Of a stretch of 64,000 nt of DNA, positions 12,078 through 25,000 are shown piece after piece. The stretch's first letter is position 1. Every line of letters starts with the position of its first letter. A program made the translations under genes and the position numbers. Source of the DNA: Aphis gossypii (Eukaryota; Arthropoda; Insecta; Hemiptera; Aphididae); the NCBI RefSeq assembly GCF_020184175.1, contig NC_065531.1:40073213-40137212 (forward strand). Direction: 5' to 3'. The notes beneath the pieces were generated by a model. That model made no database searches. It was not told the DNA's origin and saw only the letters and a list, made by a program, of their open reading frames with translations.

Positions 12078-14092
12078 TTATGACTGTATCGCAATGCTAG
12101 AAACTGGTCGTGACAATTGAGTAATATCTCTGTACTGGGTAAACACGCAGATCTAACATAAAAATTAAACATAAATTAATTATTTCAACAAATTTGAATA
12201 TTTACGTTTAAATAATAACCTTGTCTTTGAGTTGCTGGGCTAACTGTAAAGCAACCGTGAAAAGGACAAGGACTTCGTTTAACCACGGTACTGTACATTC
12301 AGCTTGATATGTGTCATACTTCATTGCACCGTGAGAATTGGACAATTGGTAAACAGCAAATATTAGCTTATGACTCTGTATGTAAAAACTAATTGCCAAA
12401 TCTTCTGGTAAGTTGGGTGTCAAACACTTCTGAAACAAACGTAACCATTGGCTTAGCAATTTCAATGCACGGTAGATGTTTCATTTCAGTAGGGGCTACT
12501 TACCATGTTTCTGCTTTTAATCAAATCATCAATTGTCCGTTTACGTGGGACTATTAGACTAGTACGACCTCTTTGCAAACATCCCAATAAATTTCGCAGA
12601 ATATGCAATACTTCTTCTGAGGAACTATACAAATCAATAAAAGTACAAATGTGTAAAGCCAAAAATATTTAATAAAATGTATATTACTAATACAAGATCA
12701 AATACTTGAAAATAGTTTCCTTGTCTATTTTTTCAATTTGTAAAATAGCTTGTCTTAAATGATTGCCTGCATCTTGAACTTGATGCAATTTCCATGGACA
12801 GTCATGGCGGATGTTTGTTCGGTACATTATTTGCTGCTGATGTCTCTGTACTTTAAACTGTATATCCTGTAATAAGTTTTATAAGGTTAACATAGGCGTA
12901 TGCACTTAACTGATAGAAATATAGATACTTTTACTTTCAATCACATTACTACAATAATAAAGATAGCTGTTTTATTACATACTTATTTAGTGTTATTTGA
13001 GATTTAGAAGAAAATTCCCAAGGATAAAAAACATGGAAAACATTAAAAGAATGTCTACTGGTATGTGTTGTCTCAGTAATACTAATGTATATCATAGCAA
13101 ATCTAGGTTCAACAGAATCCATTTCATGCTGCTAGTTTTAATATTAGTAAATTTATCTGTTATCAGATTTAAAGGTAAGAATATTATCTAGGTCACCACA
13201 TAGGTTTATTTTAATTTTAAAGTAAGTTATAGATATGTGAAATATTAAAATTTTAATATGTTCATGATTTGCTTTAAAATAAAAATATCAAAATAAGCCT
13301 ATATAGTGCTCTAGATAATATTTATATTTTACCTTACGGTTAAAAATGGGTAAATTGACTCTAATATTAAAACTAGCAGCATGAAATGGATTTTGCTGAA
13401 TGTAAATTAGCTATGTTTTACGTTGGTAAGACGGAGATAACACACGTGGATACAATAGACAACGCAATTTTAATAATGAGGTATGTAGTATTAAAACTAA
13501 AGTATGTTAAACAAAGGAAATGGTATTATTTCATTATCATCGCAAAATATACAATATTGTTGTATTTTAATAAAACGACCTTGACAAACGAAATTATCAA
13601 CAAAAAATATAACATGCATAGTGTGAGCAATCGTTGTAGTTAAGAAATAGTAGATAATAATAACAGAAAATTATAATTTGAAAAGTAGCTAAGATCAATA
13701 GAAAGAAATTTACCGCTTGTAGTATGGTGTCACCAGATATGGAAACAATGCTTTTCAACTGGTCTGGTGATGTAGACAAGACAAATTTCTCTTGCTTAAC
13801 CTGGACATCACTGTCCCATGATGGAAAACGTCGTACGCATTCCTATAATGTAATACGTACAATGTTAATTACATGGCGATTGTGGCAATTAACCCGTTAC
13901 TTACATTGAGTATGATATTCAACTGGTGTAATATTGAGTGCACCTCTTCATTCAGCACCCACTCGAATTCTTTTTGCTATAGAAAACAATGTCACAACAA
14001 AAATTTTACCGTTGGGTATAAAATGTGCTCTTTTTAAAATTAATATAGTCACTTACTAGACACTGGTGCTCCAGTTTGTCACCTTCTGCCAT
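12078..14092 (-). CDS. rogdi: Rogdi homologue (rabconnectin/V-ATPase-associated protein), 7 exons
   Basis: Exons in transcript order: 14092-14057, 13976-13905, 13842-13714, 12866-12706, 12624-12504, 12429-12220 and 12152-12078 (TAA). All are GT-AG and in frame, giving 267 aa, the usual family length. Family landmarks are EFEWVLNEEVHSILHQL (15-31), a central DCPWKLHQVQDAGNHLRQAI helix, an SSEEVLHILRNLLGCLQRGR segment (134 on) and the C-terminal WLNEVLVLFTVALQLAQQLKDK followed by CVFTQYRDIT. Rogdi is a leucine-zipper-like all-helical protein. It associates with rabconnectin-3/DMXL proteins in V-ATPase assembly, affects neuronal function and sleep in flies, and is mutated in Kohlschutter-Tonz syndrome in humans. 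The exon 4/5 junction splits an Asn codon. The exon 6 donor is weak (AAG|GTTATT); reading through it adds Val-Ile-Ile and a stop at 12208-12210. Intron 3 (12867-13713) has no other gene I can support. Confidence 0.95.
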
Positions 14093-14185
14093 TGTCGTTG
14101 ATGTCTGAGGTCTTCTGTATACCAGTCTTATCCCGACGCCGATCAGCTACCACTGTTGTCCGAGGACTTCTGTATTTGTTGACGC
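14093..14185. promoter_or_regulatory. Presumed head-to-head promoter/leader of rogdi and a divergent ORF
   Basis: This is the 93 bp between the rogdi ATG (-) and the ATG of the 14186 ORF (+). It is much less AT-rich than the flanks and has no TATA box. It contains a GACGCCGATC segment and TGTTG-rich stretches. Short, GC-richer spacers between divergent starts are typical of bidirectional housekeeping promoters. The transcription start is inferred, not seen. Confidence 0.35.
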
Positions 14186-14461
14186 ATGCAGTCCATTATG
14201 ACAATATCGACCGAAGTCGGTCACCAAGATCCGGTAACACAGAAGATTACCGACGTCGGTTTAAACCACCCCTATCGGGGGTCGTCGTGTATTGGCGAGA
14301 AATCACGACGACGACTAAAGAGTAAACGTGATATTGATGTAGACGGAACGGAAAATAATTTAAAACGATGCCGTGATTCTCAAAATACAGAAAACCTTAT
14401 GATAGATTGGTCTCGGTCGATATTCTTACTCTACGGTCGATACTCGAATACTCGATACTAA
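14186..14461 (+). CDS. Possible short protein gene or first exon, unrecognised
   Basis: This is an open frame of 91 codons divergent from rogdi. Its first 75 residues are hydrophilic and coding-like: acidic and threonine-containing at the start, then a basic patch (EKSRRRLKSKRDIDVDG), then KRCRDSQNTENLMIDW. After about residue 76 the composition becomes Tyr/Leu/Ser-rich like background, so a real exon may end near 14400. I recognise no domain, signal peptide or membrane segment. It could instead be 5' leader sequence of a rogdi-divergent transcript, or chance in a GC-richer promoter. Confidence 0.3.
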   Translation: MQSIMTISTEVGHQDPVTQKITDVGLNHPYRGSSCIGEKSRRRLKSKRDIDVDGTENNLKRCRDSQNTENLMIDWSRSIFLLYGRYSNTRY

Positions 14462-16147
14462 ATAATTCATATTATATATTACGGTCGACTGTCGAGTGTG
14501 GAACAAGTGATAAGAGTAAGTTGATGATGAGCGCGCTCTCAAACAGCTGTTGTGCACTTGTCGTGATAAGAGATAAGGATAACCGCGCCCGTAATCGTAT
14601 ATTTATCACATTTCGCATTCCCACAATCGTACTAATCGAATCTTGGACTCACCGGTGACTCGGTGACTTGGTGGACAAGTAGGGTCTGTGTGGCATTAAT
14701 TAAAACTTATTGTCACAAATTAAGGCAATATACGTTGCAGTTAATTCGTGCCCATGGGTTATGGCCTGATCCGTTGTTTCAGAACTGCGTGGAATACAAA
14801 AAACGTTACATATATAATAGGTAATCATAGCTACTCATAAAAAAGCACTCGAATTTAAAAATCATAATTTAACCTTATGACATTTTAATAATTTAACTTA
14901 TTTTCTCTAATATAAATGAAAACAAGGAAGTAGTATCTACAATGTACATACCCCCAGAAAAAAAATGTATACAATATTTTTAATTCCCTTCATTATTTAT
15001 TTATTCCTATGGCATTGGCATACCTACCCTCTTGAAAATTTACAATCCCCTCCTCCCCTCTCGGGTCTCGGGATATAAGGTCTGAAATAAACACTGTACA
15101 TAGTTAATGTTCAAATGAGTGCAAGAAAATTGTTCTTTCAATTAAAAATGATTAACTATTAATATATATTTGGTATTAATAGATAAAATAGAATAAAACT
15201 TAATATATTAATGTTTGAGCAAAAAAGAAAAAATGTCAGTTTAAAAAAATTATAAAAACATAAAAATGAGGTTGTTGATGTTACAAAGAATCATTCAATT
15301 GTAATATATACAAAGAGCATCTATATTATATTACCTTTGAGATGCAAATGCATATTCTTGTAACCTGTATTTTTATATTCTAAAAATGACACCTCCGAGT
15401 ATGGAAATTTTTAGTCAATTGTCGAGTTATGTCAAAAAACATAATTTTATAATAACTTAAAAAATTGTCATTAAAGTTTTTCAAACTAGGTAGATAACGC
15501 CATAGCTAGGTAGTATACGATTATGAAAATTAAATTATATTATTTAATACTTTATATTATAACTTATTAATGTTTTTATATTTAGATAATCTATTGTATT
15601 ATTTGCATGTAAATAAGGAATTTGAGGGGTATTAAGCAAGTAGACCAGCTTAAAGATTCATTGGATGCTTGCCGCTTGGATCCCTGTGCATCAAACTGTT
15701 AGTGGGTCCCTTTTAACTTTTAACTCTTAAAACCTCGTTTCAAAATTGTTCTAACTATGTACAATGTAAGTACATGATAATATTATTATTATGTGTTTAA
15801 TTATTAACATACCTATATAATTTTATGATTTTCTGCTATTTAAAAAAAAGTATACATAATAATATAACAAATAAAATATGCAATTAGGTAATATTATAAT
15901 CTTACCTATACATAATTACATATAATTTAAATAATAATACCATTATAGTAATGTAGGTATTCACCAAAACTACCACAATATTATCCAAACAACAAATATT
16001 TTATCGCGATACTAATATAAAATATTTTTATTTCATATTCGATTAAGTTAAAAACACTTGATATAAATGTATTAATAATTTAGTATAGATATCAATAATA
16101 ATAAGTTAATATTCATTATTGAATTATTACGTCGCATGCATATTCTA
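14462..16147. other. Gene-free stretch
   Basis: I see no supported coding exon. The first 200 bases remain somewhat GC-rich, with a CAGCTG E-box near 14544; after that the sequence is AT-rich. There is a pyrimidine-rich C/T patch near 15025-15065 (CCCCTCCTCCCCTCTCGGG). Confidence 0.6.
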
Positions 16148-17658
16148 TACACAGATTTCTATATGGTCTATAGAGTATAGAAGTTAGTATAGAAGTCTGC
16201 GATTTTATATACAAGCTATTGTTACTTGTTTTCAAACTTAGATGGCGCTACAACTTACGGGTTTAATTATACTTCTATTACTATTTATTTTCTTTTAAAA
16301 AAATTAAAAATATTAGCTAATCATGCACGGCATTGACCGAAACAAATTAAATAATGATAGTAGATTTACTCTGTCTTAAATTCCGTTCAATGTAAATTGC
16401 ATTTATTTTTAACACATTCATTTAGGCGGTTTTGACAAAATATAAAATAAAGATTTAAAACTAGGTACATCCATTAGGTACTATAATAACTATTTTATTT
16501 TCTGTACCTAATCAATCAACAATGTCATTCCTTTACTAATACAATAAACAATTCGTTTATTGTGATTCATTTAATATTCGTGAAAACCCCTCTTTAAAAT
16601 GTGAATTTAAAAAATTTGGCTTCAAGATTTTCATTTTTGAGTATTATACTATTTAGTATAGTATAGTATAGTATATTTTTTTTATATAGTATATTACCCA
16701 TCGATGTACATTGCATTTTAGAACCATTAGAGCGTTGCACTTGCAGGCTTTGAATCAAACACACCCAAACATTGAGTTATATATTTTCTATTTATGCGAA
16801 TTAATTAAAAAAAATCCGTTGTAATATCACTCGCAAAATGTTGGGCACCTCCTATGTATAGTGATGACCCCTGAGTTACTGGATTCCAACCTACAGAAGT
16901 TACTGTGAAAGGCGGCGTAAAAAAAAAAATAACCTAATAAATTAATCTCGAGCAATAGGTACCTATATAATATCCAAATAACGTGATCGAACTTATTGAT
17001 CTAATATCATACCTTAAATAGGTACCAAGAGCCATTATAGGCAATATAATATACGAAAGCGCGCCGTATACCTATATTAAATTGACTAAGAGATTTAATG
17101 CTCCTTACAGTTATATTATTTTATCTATCAAACATAATATATTGATGTTATATTTATTTTTACTAGAGGGTCTTAAATACAATATAAACTTCGCAGTTTC
17201 GCACAACTAATTTTTGTGTTATTGCAGGTATTATTTTGAGTTTCCATAATATAATATTTTAAGAACTAATACTGTTATTGTTAGTCACCGTACAAAATCA
17301 TATATTCATATAATATGATATATAATACGCACGCTATAAAAAAATAATTAGTTATCGAATTGAAAAAAGTAATCGAAATCCTAGTTCTAAAATATTATAT
17401 CTATACGTAGGTTATATTATAGTATATCATTAATTATAATAAAGATACTAGGAAAAATAAACGAGTTCGAGAAATCCTATAATGTTGGCCGGTTAGAATG
17501 ATATAAACGCGAGTAAATACTCGCCGGCTAGTAAAACAAACAACGTTGTATCTGTCGTTTGAATAATTGAATTCACTTGCATTCCAGACCCCGTTCTATT
17601 CGTTACGACAATTACGTTTTTATTTTTTTCATTCACCTTAAAATCTCTTAACAACAAT

Positions 17659-17892
17659 ATGACAGACAACAAAACCAACTTTAAAGCGTTGTTTGAGAAT
17701 ATTATGGAGTCATACATAATGAACAGAGGCATCCGGCCGGATGAGATGCAGTCGTTGGAGGAGACAATATAAAACATCTTGATACTCGTAGAATGCAGCG
17801 GTGGCTATTCGGAAGACGTCATGTTTGTGGAAGAAGTATTATATAAGATCTTGTTACTTGGGATGAGTACATCAGAACTAAGTTCAATATAG
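17659..17892 (+). pseudogene. 78-codon frame interrupted by a single in-frame TAA
   Basis: ATG at 17659 opens 37 coding-like codons ending ...MQSLEETI. These are followed by TAA (17770-17772) and then a further 39 codons in the same frame (NILILVECSGG...LLLGMSTSELSSI), ended by TAG at 17890. Amphipathic Leu/Ile/Glu patterning continues across the stop and the composition is unlike the flanks. A TATAAA-like word lies near 17502 and a small hairpin (GCGAGTA AA TACTCGC) just after it. I recognise no family. No GT donor sits close enough upstream of the TAA to splice it out simply. The likely reading is a recently disabled gene or retrocopy. An allele difference, sequence error or stop readthrough are alternatives. 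Confidence 0.4.
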
Positions 17893-18302
17893 AAAATAAC
17901 TGGGATCAAGCTCTAAGTCCACATAGTTAATCAACATAGAAAAAATATTTAATTATTTAAAATTAACTAAATTATATCAACTAATTTAATCTAGATATAT
18001 TTCAAACACATTATTTTATGCTATTATTATGTTATTTATATATTATTATTAATGTTTCATACTTGTAACTAATATTAATGTTTGTAGCCAATAACCTTTG
18101 CTGTTGCGGCTTATTATATTAAAAAAAAAATTCTTTCATTATCTTGTTCTCGTATTATAAGAAGCTTTTTACGCTCATGTGGTATAATATTTAAAAATAA
18201 TCTGTAAAATGTGTATGATATAATAAATTAATATATTATGATAGGTTTGTATGAACAATAGGTATAGAATTAAAATATTGACAATGATGCTTTTGCACTC
18301 GG

Positions 18303-18467
18303 TTAATTATACGACAATAAGACTATATATATTAGCTCAAAATCAGCTAGTAATCCTCTTATTTCTTCATTTCCTGGATATTTAATATCTTCCGTACTAC
18401 CACTACCTATAGACTCTATAACTGTCTCTACAGCTCCAATTCTTATAACGAGTTCAACGACGATGCA
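18303..18467 (-). pseudogene. Short coding-like frame without start, unrecognised
   Basis: This is a 54-codon stop-to-stop frame with no Met start. Its N-terminal two thirds has clear coding character (VELVIRIGAVETVIESIG, then a DIKYPGNEEIRGLLADFE segment). The last ten residues drift to background. No good acceptor/donor pair was confirmed. It lies 410 bp from, and opposite to, the interrupted ORF at 17659. It is probably an exon fragment or decayed gene. Confidence 0.25.
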
Positions 18468-19019
18468 TTATCACGAATACGCCGAATACGGCAAAACAGA
18501 ATTAATCGTCTTGTACGTTATGTATATTATCGTAATTTTAAAAGATTAAAATTTAATAATATAATATAGGAAAACATCTAACTATAGTTTGTATTATAAC
18601 TATATAATATTGTACGATATTAAGTAAAAATAAAACAAAAGAAACAAAATTAAAATTAATTAAGTATATTGTATAATGTGTGAGCATAACTCTTATAAGC
18701 CTATTCCCAAGTATAAAATATAACCAGATCTGATGGGACTCTATTTCTTACACTTAAGAGTTAAAAGTGCTGGAGAATACAAACATATCCCATTATATCA
18801 GATGTAAATATTAAATTTAGGTTAAATTTAGGCTTCCTCCTGATCTATAATCGAGGTCGTGTATTCGAAAATATGATCAAGTACATCGTATATATAGAAT
18901 ATAATATGTATAAATTATAAAATAATATTATAAAATATATCTATTCATATCATGCACTTTATCTGACTTCCAGTAATACCTATATTAGTAGATCACAGAT
19001 ATCTATATAGAAATCTGTG

Positions 19020-22000
19020 TAGTAGATATATTATGTGCATGGCATTCGACCTAACCTCAGGTCGAAGACACAACTTTTAAGAAAATATAATTAGAAGTGA
19101 TAACGACGTATGCGAAGTTGGTACCGCTGATTCGATGGCTCTTTATAGTTTGGCGATCTTGTTTTGAATTCGTAAAATTCTTTGAAAGTAAACTGTAAAG
19201 TTTGAATGTCTAACAGTCACTCATTAACCATCAACCAGTGTGAATCGATACCCGACAGTGCAATCCGTCTACGACCGATTGTCCCACCTCCAGACATCAA
19301 ACTAAGTCTGATGCTGTTTTGTACGTGAAAAAAATTTAAAGAGTGTTTTGAGTGTTTGAGTGTTAAGTAATCAGTAATTACCTGTGGTAATCAATTTAAA
19401 CGCAACTAAATCTTCCAGGAAGGCCTTTCTATACTGCAGCGTCGGATCGCGGACAACGTGCAATGTGGCCACATAAGTGAAATATGTCATTCAAACTTTT
19501 CGTTCTAAACGATTAGTAGTATTACATTTATTGTAAGTACCTAGTATATTAATTGATTAATAATAAAAGATTTACAAAAGAAAGATTGACTGTTCGTCAA
19601 AAGAGCACTGCGTAGTACTGCAAACATGTTATGTGTTAATAATTTGTTTATGTACCTAGGTATAACATGTTGTAGGTATATAATAATAATATAATATTAT
19701 TAAAATAATATACGGTTAAAAAAATCCAAAAAATTTGTTTTTATTGTTATACGAAATGGTTGGGACTGTTGGGAGGAAACGTAATCACACAGTCCCTCGA
19801 CAAAGAAATTTCCGTCGGGAAGAATTTTTCGATTGACCGTCTCACTATAGAATGGTAGCACCCCTGGCGGCGGGCCTGCTCAATATTTTCGTTTTATATA
19901 ATAGGAGTGAAGGAGTGATGATAATATAGGTACTTTACAGGCATAATCCATATTGGTTAATTAATAATTTATTAATTTATAATATGTTTACACATTACAC
20001 GGTAAGAAGAGAAAAAATGTTAATGAGATGACGAGATGTTACGTGAATAAAAAACCAATCATCATTAATTCACCTTTGATTGGAATTAAAAGGAAAAATA
20101 AGAAAATTAAGTTTATTGATATTACAAAAATAATTTTTTTTAAGTCAGCAATGAAGATTTCCAGGGAATATAGGTTATTTATGAATGGATTGTTTTAGTT
20201 ATCTAGTTTCGAGAAAAACCGTTTGTAAAAATAAGTACAGCTTGATTCTCAATTGGTTTAATGCCAAGCAGCAAAGGTAAAGGGTTAATATATAGAGACA
20301 AAGGGTGAAGGGTTTGTTGTTTTGCGGAGTGTTAAGTTTCGATTTTCTATTATAATATTATAATTTGAATATTGTACTGTTATAGTTATACTGTAGTATG
20401 TTGGTATAACGAGGTTAAGTAGGTATGATTGATGAATCCCGTATACCCCATATAAATATATGTATATTATTTTAAATATTATAAATTATAATATAATTTG
20501 AATAACTTTTACCATATGACGATATAATTGTTTTATTATAACAATAACTATAGATGAATAATTTTATTATAATAAATAATAATAATTTAATAAAAAAAAT
20601 CTATCAATATCACATTAAGTTTTACATCTAAAATGTTTGATAGATTTTCAATAAATACGAGTATACACATTACACACACATTTAAGGTAGGTACATATTA
20701 TTTGACATAATATTTAAAAGTCAATGTAATATTATAATCGGTGTTACGATTGTTACCTTTATGATCCATATAATTTATGGTTGGTATATACAATATGCAT
20801 TATGCAATAAAATGCATCGTAATACCAAAAATGCAAGTGATGGTGATGGTGGTAGAAAATTATCTGTTATTATTTTTTCTTTTTAATTCATTTTTTTATG
20901 TGCTTTTATTGTTTATGACTTTATAAGAAATCATACAACATTCAGATTTACTTAAGTATATGACGATTTTATATAGGTACTTTATATGCTATGTACTATG
21001 TGTGTATTATTACTATCATTTATATTTAACCCTTAGGAAAGCTGCTAGGGCATTTATCGATTCTGCCAAAATATCTTGTTTCGAAAAAACCAAAAGGATA
21101 CATTTAAGCTTCAAAAAAGAGACATGATTTGGAAACTATCTGAGTTCTATATAGCCATTTATTTGAATTGAGTTCCGACATTAATAATGAAAAAAAAAAT
21201 TGCATTTTTAATAATACCAACATTTATAACAGAAGTGCATGTAAACCGTCCTAAGTTTGTGTTCTTATTATTATATTATTACACAGGCATAAATGAAAAG
21301 GAACTTTTTTTATTGGAATAGTTATAGTCTATAAGAAGAAATCAATAATTGTTTCAATCAATATTTTTCTTGAAAATCAATATTGTTTTATTCAGTTTTT
21401 TTGGGGGGATAAAATTAATATGATTTTTTTAGTTTTAAAATTCAAATTAGATGCAACCAAAAAAGTAGTTATGTATCGACTTTTCTGACTATTGATTCCG
21501 TCTATTCAAGGCTTAAAAAAATCCAACATCGCTAGAGCTTAAATAAAAATTGAATTGAACAATTTAAAATTTCCACTTCACATTTTTATCACTAATTTAT
21601 TAAACAGTATATATTTGTAAAAAATTGTTTATTTGAGTTTAAATTAGTTTTAGAGTTTTATTTGAATGCATTTAAAGTTTTATGATCACTCACAGAAAAA
21701 AAAACGTATTGCTTCAGTTTTATCTCTTTGTTAGAGGGAACTCTGGAGGAATCAAAAATTTTAAATAATATGGTTATGTAAAAATATAAAATACTATATT
21801 TTTTAATATAACTTGATGTAATAATATTAGATAGATACACTAATATTCTGTCAAAATATGCAGTTTTTTCAAAATAATTAATAAATAATAAATAGGCAGG
21901 TATGCAAAAATATTCATTTGTCAATTAGGTGTCTAGAGATCACGAGTCACAATCAATGTTGTTTTTTTTCATAAATAGTAGGTAAATATAGTGTAGATGT

Positions 22001-25000
22001 AAAACATTGTTTCTAAAAAAAGAAAAAGTTTTGTAATTCTAGTATTTGACTTGTCATTTAGCTATGTGTCATAATGCATTTTATTATAAATGTTATCATA
22101 ATATTGATGCTGCAAGTTGAAACTGTTCAGTTACTGCATAGAAAAGTGCGTATTACTATATAGGTACTTTACATCTTATATGTTAGACCTATAGCGGTCT
22201 AACGCGAAGGGAAATATAATATAATTGATTGGCAAAAACAAAAGGCTTATGAAATGATTTTGATGAATCGGTCTCGTAAGGGTTTACGCCGATACACACT
22301 ACGGTGTGCGCGCATATGGAATAGGTACATCATTATGATGATGATGTATTGTAATATATTACGTGCATCTATAATCTATAACCGTTATGCTGCAGCGGAT
22401 CGCTAGGTATATATAGAAATATAAAATATGCGAGTGCGTGTATTTGATCTGAAATTTCGTAAAGCATATTTATTCTGATTTGTATTTTTGTTTTTGTATC
22501 CTACTCTTATTACTATAATATAGCATACGAGATATACGTTATAGGTATATTCGTCGTATGTTTGTACTTTATTATATTTACTTCGGCGGAACAACAAGAA
22601 AATATTCAAACAAACAGTGCACTTTTTGAACAACATAATATATTATAAAAGTATGTAGTATACATATACTATGATATAATTATGTATTATGTATATATAT
22701 TATATGTTAAGGACAATGTACTCGTATACAATTTGGGAGTTTTCTACAATGCCCGGGTGTTATATAAAATGGCCTGGTATATTGGGCAATATAGATAATA
22801 TAATATTTAATTATAAAATATAGCCAAAATATAATGAATAATATAATATATATTCGTATTATTAGAAAATGTAATCATTTTTTTTTTATTTTCATATTAT
22901 TTATTATCGCATATGTACTGCTTCCGTGGAATTTTGATGTGCTTCGTTACTTTGCACTTGCACTTCCGCGTTTTACATTTTTGTTCACACGTATACATCG
23001 GTCGTAGCCCTAACCGCTCAAATTAGAAAATTTTCGTTCTGTCTCTCGGAGTGAAATTTTGGTTTATGGCATATCGTTGACTTCCAGAAACCTTATTTGA
23101 AAATTACAAATTGGTTTCTACTGTACTAAGTTGAAAGACGGACTTACATGGTCCAATGACTCCCCTATTATAAGAGATTTGCAGTAATTTGTAGATGAGT
23201 AGATTGATAGATTGTAGGAGATTTTTTTTTTGTTTTTATATATTATATTATATTACTATTGCTTTATCAACTTAACGTTGAAAATCCAACTTGTGTGAAA
23301 ATTTGTAACTTAATTGAATAATGATGAATACTGAGCAGCAGGAATGTAGAGCATTTTATGCGACTCCTTCACTATAGATTTGCGAAGTTTACCGTTTAAT
23401 GTTATCTTTTTGCACAAAAGTTGCATTGTGATGAAAAGTCGAATATACAGTGTGTGAGCCAATGAAATACGTAGGAACTGCGCGTAAATGTAATCCAATA
23501 TTGGTCGTCGGCATGTCGACTCAGTTAATTGGTAAGCGATATAATATATATGTTACCGGAAATGTTGACAGTTTTTTGACAGGAATTGCCATCATTTTTA
23601 AAATGTCAACTTATCCGGTAATATATATATGCGTAGATGAGCTTGGCTATTAATTTGGACATCGATAAGATAAAAATTTATTGAAAAAAAAAAACTAACT
23701 TGGTATCACGGCCCCTATATAACAGGGGTGGCCAAACTTTTTTTGGTCACGATCTACTAAAAATATACTTCACCTTTGAGGCTTTGAGGATCAACTTCCC
23801 AAGAAAATTTTTTTTATTGTTGAATAACTATAATATAATTAAGAAACGCACTTGCATAAAGTGTATAATATATTAATACACACTTAAAATAAATTCTAAT
23901 ATGATAGATTTTAAAATTTTCCACGATCGACCTGCAGTGGATCGCGATCGACTGTTTGGCTACCCCTGTCCCCTGCTGTATAGTTTTCGTTTCCGCTACG
24001 TGATGTCACACTAAAGATTTTCCCTGCGGAAAAGAATCGAATAATTTTAAATAGAGTCACCTGCAACTGTATTCAATACAGAAATAATCCGTTTATTATA
24101 GGTGTAATCACTGTAATATAAGAGAAAAAATCGATACAGATGAAACGTGTACAAATTAGTTTTTTCATTATTATATATACGACTACAATAATGTATTGTC
24201 ACTAGTCACTTTATATTTTTTATTTATAAAAAGCATAATATTGGTTTTGGTTTTTGTTAGTTTGGAAGTGTATAGTCTTGACTCTTGAGAAGGATTTGTC
24301 ATAAAAGACACTTGAGTCTGCGAGATTTTACTGTAATAATTGAGGCATCATTTTCATGCATATACGAACTAAAATATAAATGGTTGACGTTATCATAAGC
24401 AATATGATTACTGTAATTATCATTATTGGACATTATCGTTTGCATGGTTGAAAGTAGTTACAGCAATAATATAAGTATTTACTTTTTGAATTAAAATTTG
24501 TAAAGATACGAGAGGGTGACTCTTATTTAATTAAATTAAAATCACTTTAACCACTTATATATTAACCAAATAAGATATAACCACATATTATATAATTATT
24601 GCTGCATTAGTGTAATATATCATACATAAAAAAAGTATATAAATATTTAATATTTTTTACAAATGTATAAATAACCCTGAATCATGATACTAAACAAGTA
24701 ACTACTAACTAGTAGTCACTCTAGTAATTTTTATTTTTATTTTTATTTATAGTTCTATATCAAGGGTATAAAAGATATTATAGTTTATAACTATATAGTT
24801 TATTATTTTTCAAATCAAATATAAAAATACGGCCAATTTCATATAAATAATCACACATAAACTACCATATTATAACCGAATACACTGAGTTTATATGATT
24901 TTATTATCTTTATTATGGAAATAATATTGTAACGTCAACTTGAAGAAGAATTTCTTATAGTGGTTAATTGGTAATGAATAATGGTAATACGATGAAACAT

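Larger units (their letters stand above)
16150..19019. repeat. Segment bracketed by inverted 15-bp repeats (possible decayed element)
   Basis: CACAGATTTCTATAT at 16150-16164 (+) recurs exactly in inverted orientation at 19005-19019, with 16 of 17 bases matching if extended. Both copies are flanked outside by TA. Each end is itself a small foldback: arms 16152-16163/16188-16199 at the left, and a near-perfect 26-bp palindrome (18994-19019) at the right. The segment contains the TAA-interrupted ORF at 17659 and the minus-strand ORF remnant at 18303. It could be one 2.87-kb element with TA target duplications, or two separate tiny foldback elements of one family. Confidence 0.35.
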
